A DNA stretch of 64,000 nucleotides, taken from the NCBI RefSeq assembly GCF_041146395.1, contig NC_091012.1, positions 13,754,193 to 13,818,192 on the forward strand, written 5' to 3'. The notes beneath the pieces were generated by a model. The model was not told where the DNA came from. It did not search any database and saw only the letters and a program-made list of their open reading frames with translations. The first letter of the stretch is position 1; each line of letters begins with the position of its first letter. Positions 13,560 through 25,459 of this stretch are shown piece by piece. The translations under genes and the position numbers were made by a program. Origin of the DNA: Eulemur rufifrons (taxonomy: Eukaryota; Chordata; Mammalia; Primates; Lemuridae).

Positions 13560-15190
13560 TTGGACCTCAGATCCTACTACACTTACTTCTGGGAATTTTT
13601 TTTTTTGCTAGTGTCGCTATTATCTAGGAAACCTCTGTGTATGCAGCTCAATAGGATAGGCAATTCCTATTCAGCGAAAAATGTTGCTTCATGGAAAAAA
13701 CTCAGTAAAAATTCCCTCCTAGATGATTTACTATTTAATTTGGGTGTGGGGGAGTCTTCCACAGCTGGATACAGCTCAAAGTTCCTGGCATCTGAGGCAA
13801 GGACCAACTCCTTCCCTCCCTCCCAGCTGCTTTTCCAGCCAAACCGCTTTTTTTTATCCATTTCATCACCACCCAAAATCTAAGCCCTTCCAATAGGCCA
13901 AATTACACTTGAGATAACCTAACTAAAATGCCATTTTAATAGGATTGGCTCTGGCTCTCCCAGCCAGACAGATGTGTACTTGGCCATTGCCTTGGGGCCT
14001 CACTTCATGGGAGATTCGCCCTATATCTCAGGAAATCCCTGCAGAGGACAATTGTTGATCACCTGGCTCTTGATCTGTGCTCAGCCACAGTGGGACAAGA
14101 GCACAGGATATCTTCCACACCCACCCCATCTGGAGATTCCTCTCTGATTTGCTCAGCATCCAGAAGGAACTGCTCAGGGCAGTTCTCCCTTCCAGGCTTT
14201 GCTCTCAGCGCTAAGTCACGAGTCACATGGTCTGACAGTCTGGCCCTGCCACCAGCCAGGTTCATTACAACCAACTCCCACAGAAGGAACTGAAGTTTCC
14301 CCAAGCCCCAAACCACCCTGGCTCAGGGCACTCACACCCCACTGCTCTCAGCAGAAGTGCTACCCTTCAACCCTTCCGTCACTTGTTCTTTAGGACTTAG
14401 AGGACATCTCACCACTTTAATTATATGACTGCAGCTCCTAGACTCTCTAATTCTATGGGCAGCATTGGGTCTATCTTACCCTAGTGTCACCGTTAACCCA
14501 CAGTCTTTCAAAGAGCAGATGGTCAATGAATATTTGGGGAACAAATGTGCCAGTGATCAGTGGCTCTTATTTATTGAGATTAATTTCCCCTACGTTCTCA
14601 AATGAGCCAGGCAAAGTCACATACACACGTATATTTTAATTTTATAGCAAGACATGTGAAAAGGATTAGATTGTAATATTGAAGCGTCTTTAAATTTTAT
14701 TTCTTTATTTCATAACTCTATATGCTTAAATCAAAGTTCTTTCACATTTCCAAGAAAATTTCTATGGCAATGACATTCCAATTCCACCTTGTTCCAAGCA
14801 GCAAAATGAAATGGAAGGTGACCCCATTTTTTTTTTAAAAATGGCAAACTGTTACTTTTGATAAGCAAAATTACATGTGTGTTCAATATCATTCCCCAAC
14901 TTAGATGCTGAAGCTAATTAAAACTTCTATGAATAAAACAAAATTTGAAAAATTCCAAAAGGAAAACAAAGATCAATATGCAAAACACCCAAATGTAACA
15001 GGGACACAAAAGGTTATGCAGTGGTGGTTTCTGTAAGCTACTGGGGCCCTCCACTGCTTTAAACACTGACTGCTCTCTTTGAACACAGAGTAAAGAAAGG
15101 ACTAATTTCTCATGGGGCAGGAGGAGCTGCTGGAAGGGGACCTGGATGTGCACTGGCCCTGCCCCACCATTGGCCCTGCCTGCAGCTCCT
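13560..15190. other. Unassigned; right end flanks the MAGE pseudogene
   Basis: No recognised gene. 14390-14560 is weakly L2-like. The last 100-200 bases lie just 3' of the reverse-strand MAGE terminal exon and probably include its former 3' untranslated region. Confidence 0.4.
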
Positions 15191-15192
15191 GC

Positions 15193-16177
15193 TCACTCCC
15201 TCTCTACCTCATCTCTCAAAGCCTCTTCACACAGGAGTGGGAAGGATCTGGGCTTGCCCTGATTGAGCTTCACCACATGCTCAAGGACTTTCATCTTGCT
15301 GGTTTCACCATGGGCTCTCGGGCCCAAAGGAACTCATAACATGCAGGATCGCTGTTGGGCTCCAGGTACACTTCCTGCACCCATTCCTGGGTGATGAGTT
15401 CCGGGGCTCCCCGTAGATGTAATACTCACTCCCAGCACACACCTCTATCACACTCAGCACTTCCCAGACAACCGTCCTCCCGGGCACAGTTGCCCTCCAA
15501 TAAGATTAAGCCCAGCATGATCATCAAGAGACCGGCCTTGGGAAAGCCCTGGCCATCATTCAGCTCCTCACTGTAGGTGAGGCCCAGGGCAGTGACAAGG
15601 ACATAGAAGTGGCTGGCTGGATCCACTTCCTTCATATCGATGCCAAAGACCAGCTGCATGCACTCAGAGGCTTTGATGAAGATCTCAGGGAAGTGGTCTT
15701 GGTAATCTCTGATGACAATATTCAGCATTTCTGCCTCGGTGATCGGCTCCTTCATTCAATGCTTGAGGAGCAGGAAATGAACCAAATCAAACATTTTCTG
15801 TTGTAGCTCTTCTTGCAGCAGAGACGCCAGGACTGTCAGGTGCTGGGAGGTGCTTAGCCCCTCCTTTTCTTCGGTGATGGAGCCTTCAGTGCAGTGGTGC
15901 TCTGGATTGGAGGCCAGGCCAGTGGGAGAGGAGGAGGCTCCTTGAGGACTCAGTGTTGCAGCAGCAACCTCTTCCAGGATCCCGGGGTGACAGTAGAGGA
16001 GGAGGCAGCCGCACCTTCCTCCTGAACCCCGGGAGCCTGTGAACCCACCAGGCCCTGCACCTCTCTTGGGGCCTAAAGGCACTGATTCCTCTGAAAGAGG
16101 TGGGAAGGAATGATGGCTCTGGTCAGGGACAGCAGGCACTAGTGTGGGCAGGAGCTGGGTGATGGGGACCCACAGAC
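15193..16177 (-). pseudogene. MAGEA10-like pseudogene, terminal exon
   Basis: A MAGE family coding exon (MAGE proteins bind RING ubiquitin ligases through the MAGE homology domain), now dead. The 3' splice site TTCTCAG/GTCTGTGGGTCCCC lies at 16177 and matches the start of the MAGE-A coding exon. The expected start codon is ATT at 16111-16109. In that frame the residues 'QGL.GSQAP' recall MAGEA10 (family sequence from memory), and a TAG stands at 16075-16073. A frameshift near 15985 leads into a frame with 'GILEEV' and 'KMFDLVHFLLLK'. A TGA follows at 15758-15756, then 'MKEPITEAEM', 'ASECMQLVFGID.KEVDP' and 'LVTALGLTYSEEL'. Further frameshifts lie near 15485 (before 'EVLSVIEVCAGSEYYIYGEP'), near 15405 and near 15300. 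The last recognisable piece, '[11 protein letters not shown]', ends at a TGA at 15195-15193. SECM, GLTY and the EEAL..E.ER end favour MAGEA10 over other MAGE-A members. It cannot make a normal MAGE protein. Confidence 0.93.
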
Positions 16178-16439
16178 CTGAGAAGAGAGGGAGCATGTCA
16201 GTGGCCTCAGTGAGAACCATACCGTGGGGGCTCTTACAAAGTGCAACCTACAGGCCTTCTATTTAGGTGATGCCCTGGGGCCTCCCAGGGCTCCTCTCCT
16301 CCTGGTCAGACTATCCCCTGAGCACATGAACATGAAAAGGAGATGGCTCCTCAAGCGCAGCTGGACTGCAGAGTGTGAGGCTCCAGGGCTGATAGTGGGT
16401 GGGTGGGGCTGGGCAGTATTGGGTCCCCTCTGTCCTGGA

Positions 16440-19400
16440 GAGCGTAGGGCCTCTGGCACACATTCAGAGTGTGTACCTCACCTTGACTCCTGGCACTGCC
16501 TGGACCTCCTCTGCTCCATGCCCTGAGGACTCTGCCTCAGACCAAGATCTCACCGTGGGTTCCTGGAGCCCCTGTAAGGGGAAGTGAGGGGCCCTCAGGC
16601 TGCAGAACATGCACAGCCCTGGTACCCCTAGTGCTGTCAGGAAGGTGGGCCAGGCTCTGTGAGGTCCCCACCATTCTGGGGTGGATGGTCGCTTCCCTGC
16701 CCACTCAGGGCCCTCTCCTTTTGCATAGAGGGCCCTAGACCCCACCCCTCTTCTCACCTGAGAAACACTCAGAACAAGAGCTCACATCCCTGATACGGAG
16801 CAGAAGGCAGTGAGTTTGCCCCACATCTCCCAGGGATGACTGCAGGGCCTGTGTCAGACTGTTTTGCAGTGAGGGTTCCCTCAACTCACCCTAAGGTATT
16901 TATCTTTAATCCTGGCAGGGCCTTGACCCACCCCTGCTGAGTTGAGATGGTCCATCTGAGCTCAGGCCAAACTCTAACTCCTGAGGATGCCCCTCCCCCC
17001 ACTGCCTTGAGAGCCAGAGCTTGCCAAGTCTAGCTGCTACCACCTGTATCCTCAGGGGGCTGAAAACAAAGAAGCCAGACTCAGTGGGGTCCCTTCTTTT
17101 CTGGGGCTGGTAAGTACTTTCAGTCCTCACTAACGGTACTTATCTTGACTTCTGACAAAACCTGGAACTCCTCCCTCAGCTGATGTGAGGCTGCACCCCT
17201 GAGAACAAGGTCCTCTCCTCCCTCACTTCCTCCCCAGGTAGAAGTCTGGGGCCAGCACATGTGGTCACCCAGTTTTGGGTCCTCCCAGGGCCAAAAACTG
17301 TCATAGCGGATGGACGGGCACTCTCTATCGGGGGTACAAGGTCCCCTCACTCATCCCCCTGTGTCCTCACCTTGATGATGCCTATCAGGCCTGGGACTCT
17401 TTCCTGTGCTGACCTGGAGCTGCGACCCTCAGACCAAATTTGTAACCACACTCAGCCCCTTCAGGCAGTAGTGAGGGAGCACCAGGTCTGGCCACGCTGC
17501 GTGGAGCTTCCAGGGCTGACTGTGAGGACAGGGTGTTTCTGTGAGGCCTCCACTGTTCTGGAGTGGGGTACCCCTAGGCCTCCCTCACACCAAGGTGTTC
17601 ACCTTCCTCATGGCCGTAAAGAAGCGTGGATGTACCACATGTGGCAACCCTGCCCAGGGTCTCCCAGGGATGAAAGCAGGGGCTAGGTTGGGGCCCCTCT
17701 GTCTTGGGATCCTGGGTCTCCATCCACCTCTTGTCTCCCAGAAGGGTCTGGGCATCTCCCTCTGCTCACCTGAGGCCGTGCTCACTATACCAAGCCCCTA
17801 CCATCCCTTAGACCAGGAGGTGGCTGTCAAGATGCACGTGCCAGGCCACCCTCCATGGGGCCTCCCAGGGTTGACGGAAGGACAGGCATCTGTGGGGTTC
17901 TCCACTATCCTGAAGTCTAGGACTCCCTCCCCTCCTCCTTATCTGTGTGTTCTCATCTTGGCTGCCTGGTACAGCCTGTGTCCCTTCCACTCACAACAAT
18001 GCTCTTACTTCTGTCTAACCCCTGAGGTGTAAGTCAGTGGCCCCCACACCCTGGGCCATCCCAGCAGTGACATTCAGGGTGGAAGGGGATGGGCGGTGGG
18101 AGACCTCAATCCTCCCTCAGGGTCCTCACCTTGATGCCTGGCAGAGCCTGGATGCCCCCCCCATGTCCTTGAGTCAGCCCCAGGTCACAGCAGGCTCCGA
18201 CTCCCAGAGTCCCCTAAATACTAAGGGAGAGGGATTCAGCCTGACAGGTCTGCCACAAGGTGGTCCAAGGCTGAAAGCAGGGACAAAGCTGGATTATTTT
18301 GGGACACGTTACCTGGGATGGGGGCCCCCTCAGTCCACCCTCATCATCTCACTTGACTCCTCACAGAGCCTCGGCCCTCTCCCCTCCACCTACGTGAAAC
18401 CTGCCCCTCAGACCAATGGCCTCGCCTCTATCAGCCCCCGAGACGGACGTCGGTGGATGTCACAGCCGGCCCCCCACATGTGGGCTTCACTGGGCTTCCC
18501 TGAGCTTCCCGAGGCTGACAGGAGAGGCAGAGCTGGAATATTTGGGGACCCTCTACCAGAGGGGAGTCCCCTCATTCCACCTTGAGCATCTCACCTTGAC
18601 TCCTCACAGAACCTGGGCCCTCTGCTCACGGTCGACCGGAAGTCTGGACCTCAGAGCAACGGCTTCACCTCTGACAGCCCCTCAGGCACAAGTCGGTCTA
18701 CCTCACATCCCGTCCTGTACCTGGGCTTCCCAGGGGTGACAGCAGGGACAAGAATGGAATGTGGGGCCCCCTACGAGGATGTGGCAGAGCCTGGATCTCC
18801 GCCCACTATGGCCCTCAGTTGACCCTGGGTCACATCAACATATTTTCCCAAATTCCCTTGTGCTATAAACGGGAAGGGCTCAGTCTGACAAGTCTGTCCC
18901 AGGATGTCCCAGGGCTGACAGCAGGGGCAGAGCTGGATTATTTGGGGCCCTCTGCCATCCGCTGAGCTGAAGTCTGGACCTCACACCAAGGCCCTTACCT
19001 CTGTCAACCCCTGAGGCAGAAGTCGGTGGACATCACTGATGGCAGAGGCAGGGATGGGGCCCCTCTGTCCTAGGGTCAAATGTTCCACTAGTCCTCCTTC
19101 AGTGTCTCACCTTGACTGCTGGGAGAACCTCGGATTCTGTCCGCTCTACAATGGGATCTCCCAGAGCTGACCACTAGTACAGTGCTGGGGCCCCTTCCAT
19201 TCTGTAGTCCAGGGATGCCTTGGTCCCCCCCTCAGGGCCCTCACCTCTATTCCTACCGAGCCATGTGACACCTCCCTGGGCTAACCTGAGTATGCTCAAG
19301 TAGACTAAGGCATGCACTGCCATGAATCCCTTGAGGGAGAACTTCACCTGTACAGGTCAACACCAGTATTGTCGAGAATTGAGGGAGTGGTCAGACTGAC

Positions 19401-19560
19401 AACTCTGCCTGGATTCTTCCAGGACTGGCAGGGCAGAGATGGATTCTTTGGGACTCCTATGTTCTAGGGTGAGTGGACACCTCAGTTCTCACTCATGAGA
19501 GCCCTCATCTTGGCCCTTGGCTTCTTGATTAATTGCTCCATGGGAAATGTGCTCCCCTTC
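16440..19560 (-). repeat. Degenerate tandem array of MAGE-type first-exon units
   Basis: GC-rich sequence directly upstream of the MAGE pseudogene, on its strand. About a dozen diverged units of roughly 200-300 bases share a core, read on + as '(c)tcaccttgactcctggcag.gcctgg'. Examples begin near 16478, 17139, 17363, 17945, 18121, 18340, 18585, 19105 and 19230. They also share 'ctgacagcaggg.cagagctgg' and 'gaggcagaagtcggtgga'. Read on the reverse strand, several cores end 'GGAGTCAAGGTGAGG', a good splice donor. MAGE-A genes, MAGEA4 in particular, are known to have several tandem alternative first exons of this kind. The units are too diverged for a recent expansion. No long conserved reading frame is shared between units, so these are read as untranslated exon or promoter repeats. 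Confidence 0.7.
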
Positions 19561-19679
19561 CACGTAGGACCCTTTGTCCAGTGGCAACCCTTGTAAAAAA
19601 TGACTCCAAGTCCCAGGCTAGATGTTAAATGGGGAGCTCTTGCATCCATGACCAAGGGTGAGCTGTCGTATATGTAGTG

Positions 19680-20120
19680 TTCTCTTATTCAAATCTCTTC
19701 TGTATCTATGTTTTTTACAATTTATTTAACTTCCATTGTTTATGCTTTTTTTCTTTAGTAATTGATCCTACTAGGAAAAATGTCTATTTTGTAAGTATTT
19801 TCAAAGAATTGTGTTTTGTCAGTTATCTCTACTGTTATCTGCTTCATTATTTCTGCTTTTATCTTCATTATTTCATACCTTCTACTAAGATAAGTTGCAT
19901 ATGGTATTTATTCTTTAGTTTCTTGAAATTTGCAGATGTTTTAAACATTTTCATTGTCTCATATATTTAATGCTATCTATTTCCCTCTGAGTATCACTTG
20001 GGCTGTATCATACAGTTAGTGTTATATAGCTTTATGTGTATGACTTGAATTTTTTACAAGTTGAATATATTATTGTTTTACTTATGCTATTAATATTTTC
20101 AAAATTTATCCCCAAACAAG
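19680..20120 (-). repeat. L1 ORF2 fragment, reverse strand
   Basis: On + it reads 'tctgcttcattatttctgct', 'ttcataccttctactaagat' and 'tgagtatcacttgggctgta'. This is the reverse complement of the L1 ORF2 segment that follows the reverse-transcriptase core. Degenerate. Confidence 0.65.
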
Positions 20121-20878
20121 GTGTGAAAATTATTTTTGAGAGGACTGTGAAAAGGATGATAGAACTAGAACGTCACTTGGAGGAGATTTCAGGTTCCAAA
20201 AGCATTTTATTTTGTTTTGTTTTTGTCATTAGTTATAGAACAGTTTTAAACATATTTAAATGCTGTTGACAGAGTTGGGTTAATTGCAGGAATGCAAAGA
20301 TGTTTAACACTAGAAGATCAATCAACATAACTGGCCATGTGTAAGAGTCAAGGATTTTCTAGGAAAATAGAAACTTCTATCAATATTTAATACAGAGGGA
20401 ATTTAATGCAGGGGACTGATTACACAAATGATGGAGAAGCCAAACGAGGGAGAGTTGGAGAACCCAATAATTAGCCACACGAGGAAGTCAATCTCACCTC
20501 TAGGTCTGAAGGACAAACATGAATTTAGCATTAATGGAGCCTAGGTATTGGGTTCAACAGGATCTGGAATCATAGTGGGACTATCTGATGGTGGCTGGAG
20601 CCATGGAAAATGTAGCCACTGAAGGAGAAGTCACCTGATGCAGAAGAAGGAGGAGAAAAACCTCTAATCGCTCTATCTTCCTAAACCAAAATGGCAACCA
20701 AATGTTGGTGAGCCTAGGAATTGGAGCCTTCAGGAGTCAAATCCTGTAGAGTGGAGAGCAGAGTAGGAGAAAATGAGAGATGGATCTGGGAGCAAATAAT
20801 CCCAGGACTGGCTAACTATAGTAACAGATTGAAGGAGACAAATCATATCTACAGTAAACTTATTAATCTTTTTTAAAA
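20121..20878. other. Unassigned; small L1 scrap at 20270-20335
   Basis: 20270-20335 resembles forward L1 ('caggaatgcaaagatgttta'). 20340-20870 has the look of an old, unassigned interspersed repeat ('atttaatacagagggaattt'). No gene. Confidence 0.35.
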
Positions 20879-20879
20879 T

Positions 20880-21770
20880 TTTAAGTTTTGGGGGGTACAA
20901 ATTGAATTCTGTTGTACGTATATATTATATAGTGGTGAAGTCTGGGATTTTGGTGTATCCTTCACCTGAGTATTGTACATTGTGCCCCATAGGTAATTTA
21001 CCATACCTCACCTCCTCTCATCCTCACCCTTTTGAGTCTTCAACGTCCATTATACCACTCCGTGTGCCCTTATGTAGCCATAGTTTAGTTCCCACTTATA
21101 AGCGAGAATATGGAGCATTTATTTATCTGTTCCAGAGTTACTTCACTTAAGATAATGTCCTCCAGTTCCCTCTAAGTTGCTGCAAAAGACACTATTTCAC
21201 TCTTTCTTATTGTTGAATAGCACTCCATGGTGTGTGTGTGTGTGTGTGTGTGTGTTTGTGTGTATATGTGTGCATATATATATATATATATACCTCAATT
21301 TCTTAATCCATTCAGTTGATGGGCACTTAGGTAGATTCCATATTTTTGCAATGTTGAATTGTGCTGTGATAAACATATGAGTAGATATGTCATTTGGATA
21401 TAATGATTTCTTTTCGTCTGGGTAGATACCCAATACTGGGTTTGCAGAATCAATGGTAGATCTACTTTTAGTTCTTTGAGAAAGTTGCATGCTAATTTAC
21501 ATTCCCAGCAAGAGTGTATAAGTGTTTCATTTTCACTGCATCCACACTAACAACTAATGTTTTTTTGACTTTTTAATAATGGCCATTCTAATTGGAGTAA
21601 GATGGTATCCGATTGTGGTTTTAAGTTGCATTTCCCTGGTTACAGTAAATTTATACATAATGGTATTTAATAAAAATCGACATGCATTCCCAACAGAGAG
21701 ATATTTCTCAAAGTATAAAATTTTTTTTCTACCCCACCCTCTCCCACAAAGTATAAAATTTATATCCATG
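20880..21770 (-). repeat. L1 3' end, reverse strand
   Basis: Reverse complement of an L1 3' UTR and the end of ORF2. Read on +: 'tttggggggtacaaattgaa', 'cccacttataagcgagaata', 'agttccctctaagttgctgc' and 'gatggtatccgattgtggtt'. A TG/TA microsatellite has grown inside it at 21231-21292. Confidence 0.8.
21231..21292. repeat. (TG)n followed by (TA)n microsatellite
   Basis: TG dinucleotides at 21231-21268 with one TTTG interruption, then TA repeats at 21274-21292, within the reverse-strand L1. Confidence 0.95.
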
Positions 21771-21869
21771 AGTCTATGCTGATAAATAAATGACTGAACA
21801 AATGGGGGAGAATAGATAAATCTCCTGTGAAGAAGTATTACATATCTATCATTTGTGTAGATACTCCAT

Positions 21870-22690
21870 ACTTCTCAAGTGTTGGCTGGTCACCGTGACT
21901 TCCTTCCAAAGAAAGTACAGTGTGGAAAAGGGGGAAAAGAGTAACTCTATAGCAGGGAAGCCTGAAAAACGCTCCCTCTGCCAGGTGATCAAGATTGATA
22001 TCCACAGTGATAAGTGTAGGGCAGATGGGAGGGGGAAGGAGGGGATGGGTAAATTCAAACCGAACGGGTGTAGTGAGCTGTCTGGGAGATGGGTATACTT
22101 GCAGCTCTGACTCGGGCAGTACAAAGGCAGTGTATGTAACCAAAGGGTTTTTACCCCTGTAATATTTTGAAATAAAATGAAAACAGTGAGAAGTCATTGC
22201 TGATTGTATGTATCTTTGATATGATGTCACGAGAATAGCACTTTAACTCTGTGGTCCTCCCCTTTCCAAACCCATAATACCAAGCTAATCATGACAAAAT
22301 CTTCAGCAAAATTCCAAGAGAGGGGCATCCTACAATATACCTGACTAGAACTCCTCAAAACTGTCAAGGTCATCAAAAACAAGGACTGCCTGAGAAAATG
22401 TCATAGCCACGAGGAGTCTAAGAAGGCGTAATGGCTAAATATCCTGTAGAATCTTGGATAGGATCCTGGAACAGAAAAAAGATATTAAGTAACGACTAAG
22501 GAAATCTAAAGAAAGTGTGGACTTCTGTTAATAACATTGTATCACTATTGGTTCATTATTTGTAAACAATGTACCATACTAAGATGTTAATTAATAGGGG
22601 AAAGCGAATGTGGGCCATGTGGGAACTCCCTGTACTATGTTTGCAATTTTTCTGTAAATCCAACACTATTCTAAAATAAAAAGGTTGGGA
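21870..22690 (+). repeat. Ancient interspersed repeat, split by a young L1 tail
   Basis: Phrases 'gtcaccgtgacttccttcca', 'aactgtcaaggtcatcaaaa', 'tcctggaacagaaaaaagat' and the end 'aacactattctaaaataaaa' form one old non-coding element common in mammals. I do not assign its family name. A 167-base L1 tail at 22016-22182 is inserted in it. Confidence 0.6.
22016..22182 (+). mobile_element. Very short 5'-truncated lemur-type L1 insertion
   Basis: Consists only of the lemur L1 3' UTR end ('cttgcagctctgactcggg', 'gtatgtaaccaaagggtttt', then 'attttgaaataaaatgaaaa'). It is bracketed by near-identical 12-base target-site duplications, acagtgataagt at 22004-22015 and acagtgagaagt at 22183-22194. This is a retrotransposition event, not a fragment left by deletion. 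Confidence 0.8.
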
Positions 22691-22699
22691 AACTGGAAA

Positions 22700-23810
22700 A
22701 AAAAGAAAAGTCAACTAGATAAAGGATATGTGTGAAAAGCCTATAGCAAACATCGTACACATATGGGGAAATTTGAAAGCTTTTGCTTTGAAACTGAGGA
22801 TTAGACAAGGAGTCTTCCCTTTACCATTTCTCTGCAATATCTTGATGGAGATACTGTCCAGTGCAGTAATGAGAAGCAGAAGAGATAGCAATTCATAAAA
22901 TAGGGAATAAAGTGTTCGTGATTAACAGATGATTAGACTCTGTGTGAAGAAAATCCAAAAGAACTAAGGTTAAACTATTCAGTCAAAAAAAGTGAATGTC
23001 AAGGTTCTTGGTATAATATCAATATACAAAACATAAACTTTGTTTATGCAGCAACAAATACTATAAAATGAAAATGTAAGTCAGCAAAATGTGGCTTGTA
23101 ACCTATCATACCAAAATATTAAATATTGAAGGGTAAATCTAGCCAAAGCACGTTTAGGAACTCTATGGAAAAAATATAAAAACACTCTTTAGAAAAGTTA
23201 ATAAACACCTAACTAAAAATAAAGTATAATATGATCATGGTTATGAAGATTCAGTTGGATAAAGACGTTAATTCTCCTTAATTAATCTACAGATTGACTG
23301 TAATCTAAATAAAAATTCCCAAAGGCTTTTTGGGTGAATATGTCTGTTTATGTGCATATCTGTGTGAAACGTGAGCCAATGAGTGTAATGTTTAAATTGG
23401 CATGCAACAGGCCAAGCATAGCCAAGACAGTCTTGAAGGAATAGGGGAAGATAAAACTAGTTACTCTACCAGATGAGTAAGAATTATTAAAATGCTAGAG
23501 TAATTAAGTTTGTGGTATGTGTGCCGTGGTTGACAAGCAGATCAAAATGTAAATACTGTACTCTTGAAATAGAGGCTTATATATGGACCGTTGATTTACA
23601 AAAAAGGTGCAACTGCAGAACAGTGGGGAATCCCAGTATTTTTAGTAAATGACAGTGAAACAACTGGATCTCCATGTAGAAACCCCAATGCAACTGGAAT
23701 TCTTCTGAAGCTATATAAAAATCAATTGCAGAGGGATTAAAGGTCTACTTTTTCAATTATTGTTATAAAACATTTCAAAACACAGAAAACTATATTAAAT
23801 AGTTGAAGGA
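22700..23810 (+). repeat. L1 ORF2 3' half, decayed
   Basis: Forward L1 ORF2 sequence. 'ctgaggattagacaaggagt' marks the reverse-transcriptase C-terminal region, and 'ggtataatatcaatatacaa' and 'actggatctccatgtagaaa' follow in order. Stops in all frames. Confidence 0.7.
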
Positions 23811-24434
23811 AGCTAGCATTGTGGGCCAAGTAGGGCTTTGAAAATGCTGGAGGGGAAAGGACTGAAAGAGTCTGGGGATATCATTCAGTGCCAGAAGGGA
23901 TGGAGATGATATGAGCTGGGGAGAAAGAGAGGAAATGGCAGCTCCTTCTGCTCCCTGTCTCTGACACAGATGGCCTTGCTACCTTAATGGGCCTTCATTT
24001 TCAAAGAGCTGGACGTGGTGGCTAGAGGCAGCTTGATAAAAGGCTACCTGGACCAATGATATGCTCATTCCACCTCTCACAGCAGCCCTGCTGGCCACTG
24101 GAGCCCTGGTGCTCCAACAAGTGTGACTTGATGTATGAGTCCAGAGACTCCTGACAGGGGATGTTGGACTGACATGCTGACCAGGCCAAGGAGGCCTTTA
24201 GTGGCTTAGAGGCAAGGCCAGGTTGTCAACATGTGAGGGGAGCAGAGTCCTGCCTCCCTCTTCACCTGGATGAGAGCTCTTGATGGAGAGAAGGGCTTGG
24301 GGGCTTTGGCCACTCTTTTTGTTTGACCCATTTAAGGTGTACCACAGATGTTGCTCTTTTGCAGAAATTCTTCTCTGCACACCCCTGCTTATAGGACTTG
24401 GAGTACTTGATGGAGCAAAGGAGGGTATCTCTCC
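23811..24434. other. Unassigned sequence
   Basis: No recognised gene or repeat. The neighbouring duplicated 155-base block starts at its right end. Confidence 0.35.
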
Positions 24435-24590
24435 ATCCTGCGGTAAGAGGTACTCTAAATGTGGAGGGCTAAGTACCATGGGATGACATTGAACTCAGTC
24501 CAAGTGGGCAGGGGACCTGCAGAGATATCAGTGAGAGGGCTTCCCCTACCAGCACGGGAACTACCACCATCTGGGGAGGATTCTCCTAAC
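24435..24590. repeat. Direct repeat, left copy
   Basis: A block with 'taaatgtggagggctaagt', 'catgggatgacattgaactc' and 'agtgggcaggggacctgcag' recurs at 24832-24985 with moderate divergence. The two copies bracket a reverse-strand L1 piece. Confidence 0.75.
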
Positions 24591-24594
24591 AGTG

Positions 24595-24831
24595 TCTTTC
24601 ACAGAGTAGAAGTTTTAATTTTAATAATGTCTAACTTATCAATTTTTTCTTTCATGAGTCATCCCTTTGGTGTTGTATCTAAGAAGTCGTTGCCAAATCC
24701 AAGTTCACCTTGATTTTCTTCCACGTTTGTTACCTTTCAGAAGCTTTATAGCTTTGTGCTTCACATTTAGGTCTAGGATCCATTTTGAGTAAACTTTGTG
24801 AAAGGTGCACAGGAAGTGTCTTTCTCCTTGC
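24595..24831 (-). repeat. L1 3' UTR piece, reverse strand
   Basis: On + it reads 'ttttaattttaataatgtct' and 'gtgttgtatctaagaagtcg', then 'gatccattttgagtaaactt'. This is the reverse complement of an L1 3' region. It sits between two copies of a 155-base direct repeat. Confidence 0.7.
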
Positions 24832-24985
24832 TGAGGTCAGGGGTGCTGTAAATGTGGAGAGGACAGGCATCATGGGATGACACTGAACTCATTCCTAGTG
24901 GGCAGGGGGCCTCCAGGGATACCAGTGTGGGGGCCTCCCGCAGCAGCACATGAACTGTCACCAGTCTGGGTAGGGGTGTTGGGGA
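24832..24985. repeat. Direct repeat, right copy
   Basis: Second copy of the 155-base block, with 'catgggatgacactgaactc' and 'agtgggcagggggcctccag'. Too long for an L1 target-site duplication, so a local duplication before or around the L1 insertion is more likely. Confidence 0.75.
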
Positions 24986-25459
24986 AGTGTCTTAATGAAG
25001 AACCTCCACCATTAAAATGGTATTATAATGGGATTTGCAGCTCCTGGTTTGAAAGGCTTTAGGTTGGCAGTCAGTCTCTGAATCAGAATGGGGTCACCCA
25101 AAATGGAGCCACAGGGTGATGGGCTGAAGGGCCCTGTAGCAGGGAGAGCACCATCTCGATTATTCCATCTAGCCAAGGGTAGTTGGTGGCCCAGATGAAC
25201 ACTCGCTCCCACCTCTGCTCCACATACTTCCTTTTGGCTGCCCTCACTCTGGACAGGGGCCTCGGCAGAATTCAGGAATGCCAAGACTCCAGAAGAGGTT
25301 GACTTATGGTTTTGTGAGAGATTTCACTGAAGGCCTGGGTCATCTCCAGATCCACTCTGTTCAGGACCAACTCAGCTGTTGTGGAGTTGAGTTTGCTGTC
25401 TTCCTCAGCTTGGGCTTTAGCGTCTTGGGTGCATTAGCCTTTCTTGTAGCCAGAATAGG
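24986..25459. other. Unassigned sequence
   Basis: Possibly retrocopy-like: a reverse-strand frame contains 'RAAKRKYVEQRWERVFIW', but I cannot match it to a known gene. No gene called. Confidence 0.25.

Noticed and set aside
17261..18739. Several long forward open frames in the GC-rich 17-19 kb block
   Set aside because: They lie antisense to the MAGE first-exon array, differ from unit to unit and have no recognisable domain; low stop frequency explains them.
25012..25284. Reverse-strand frame that at first looked like a ribosomal-protein retrocopy
   Set aside because: I could not align it with any ribosomal protein; left unassigned.
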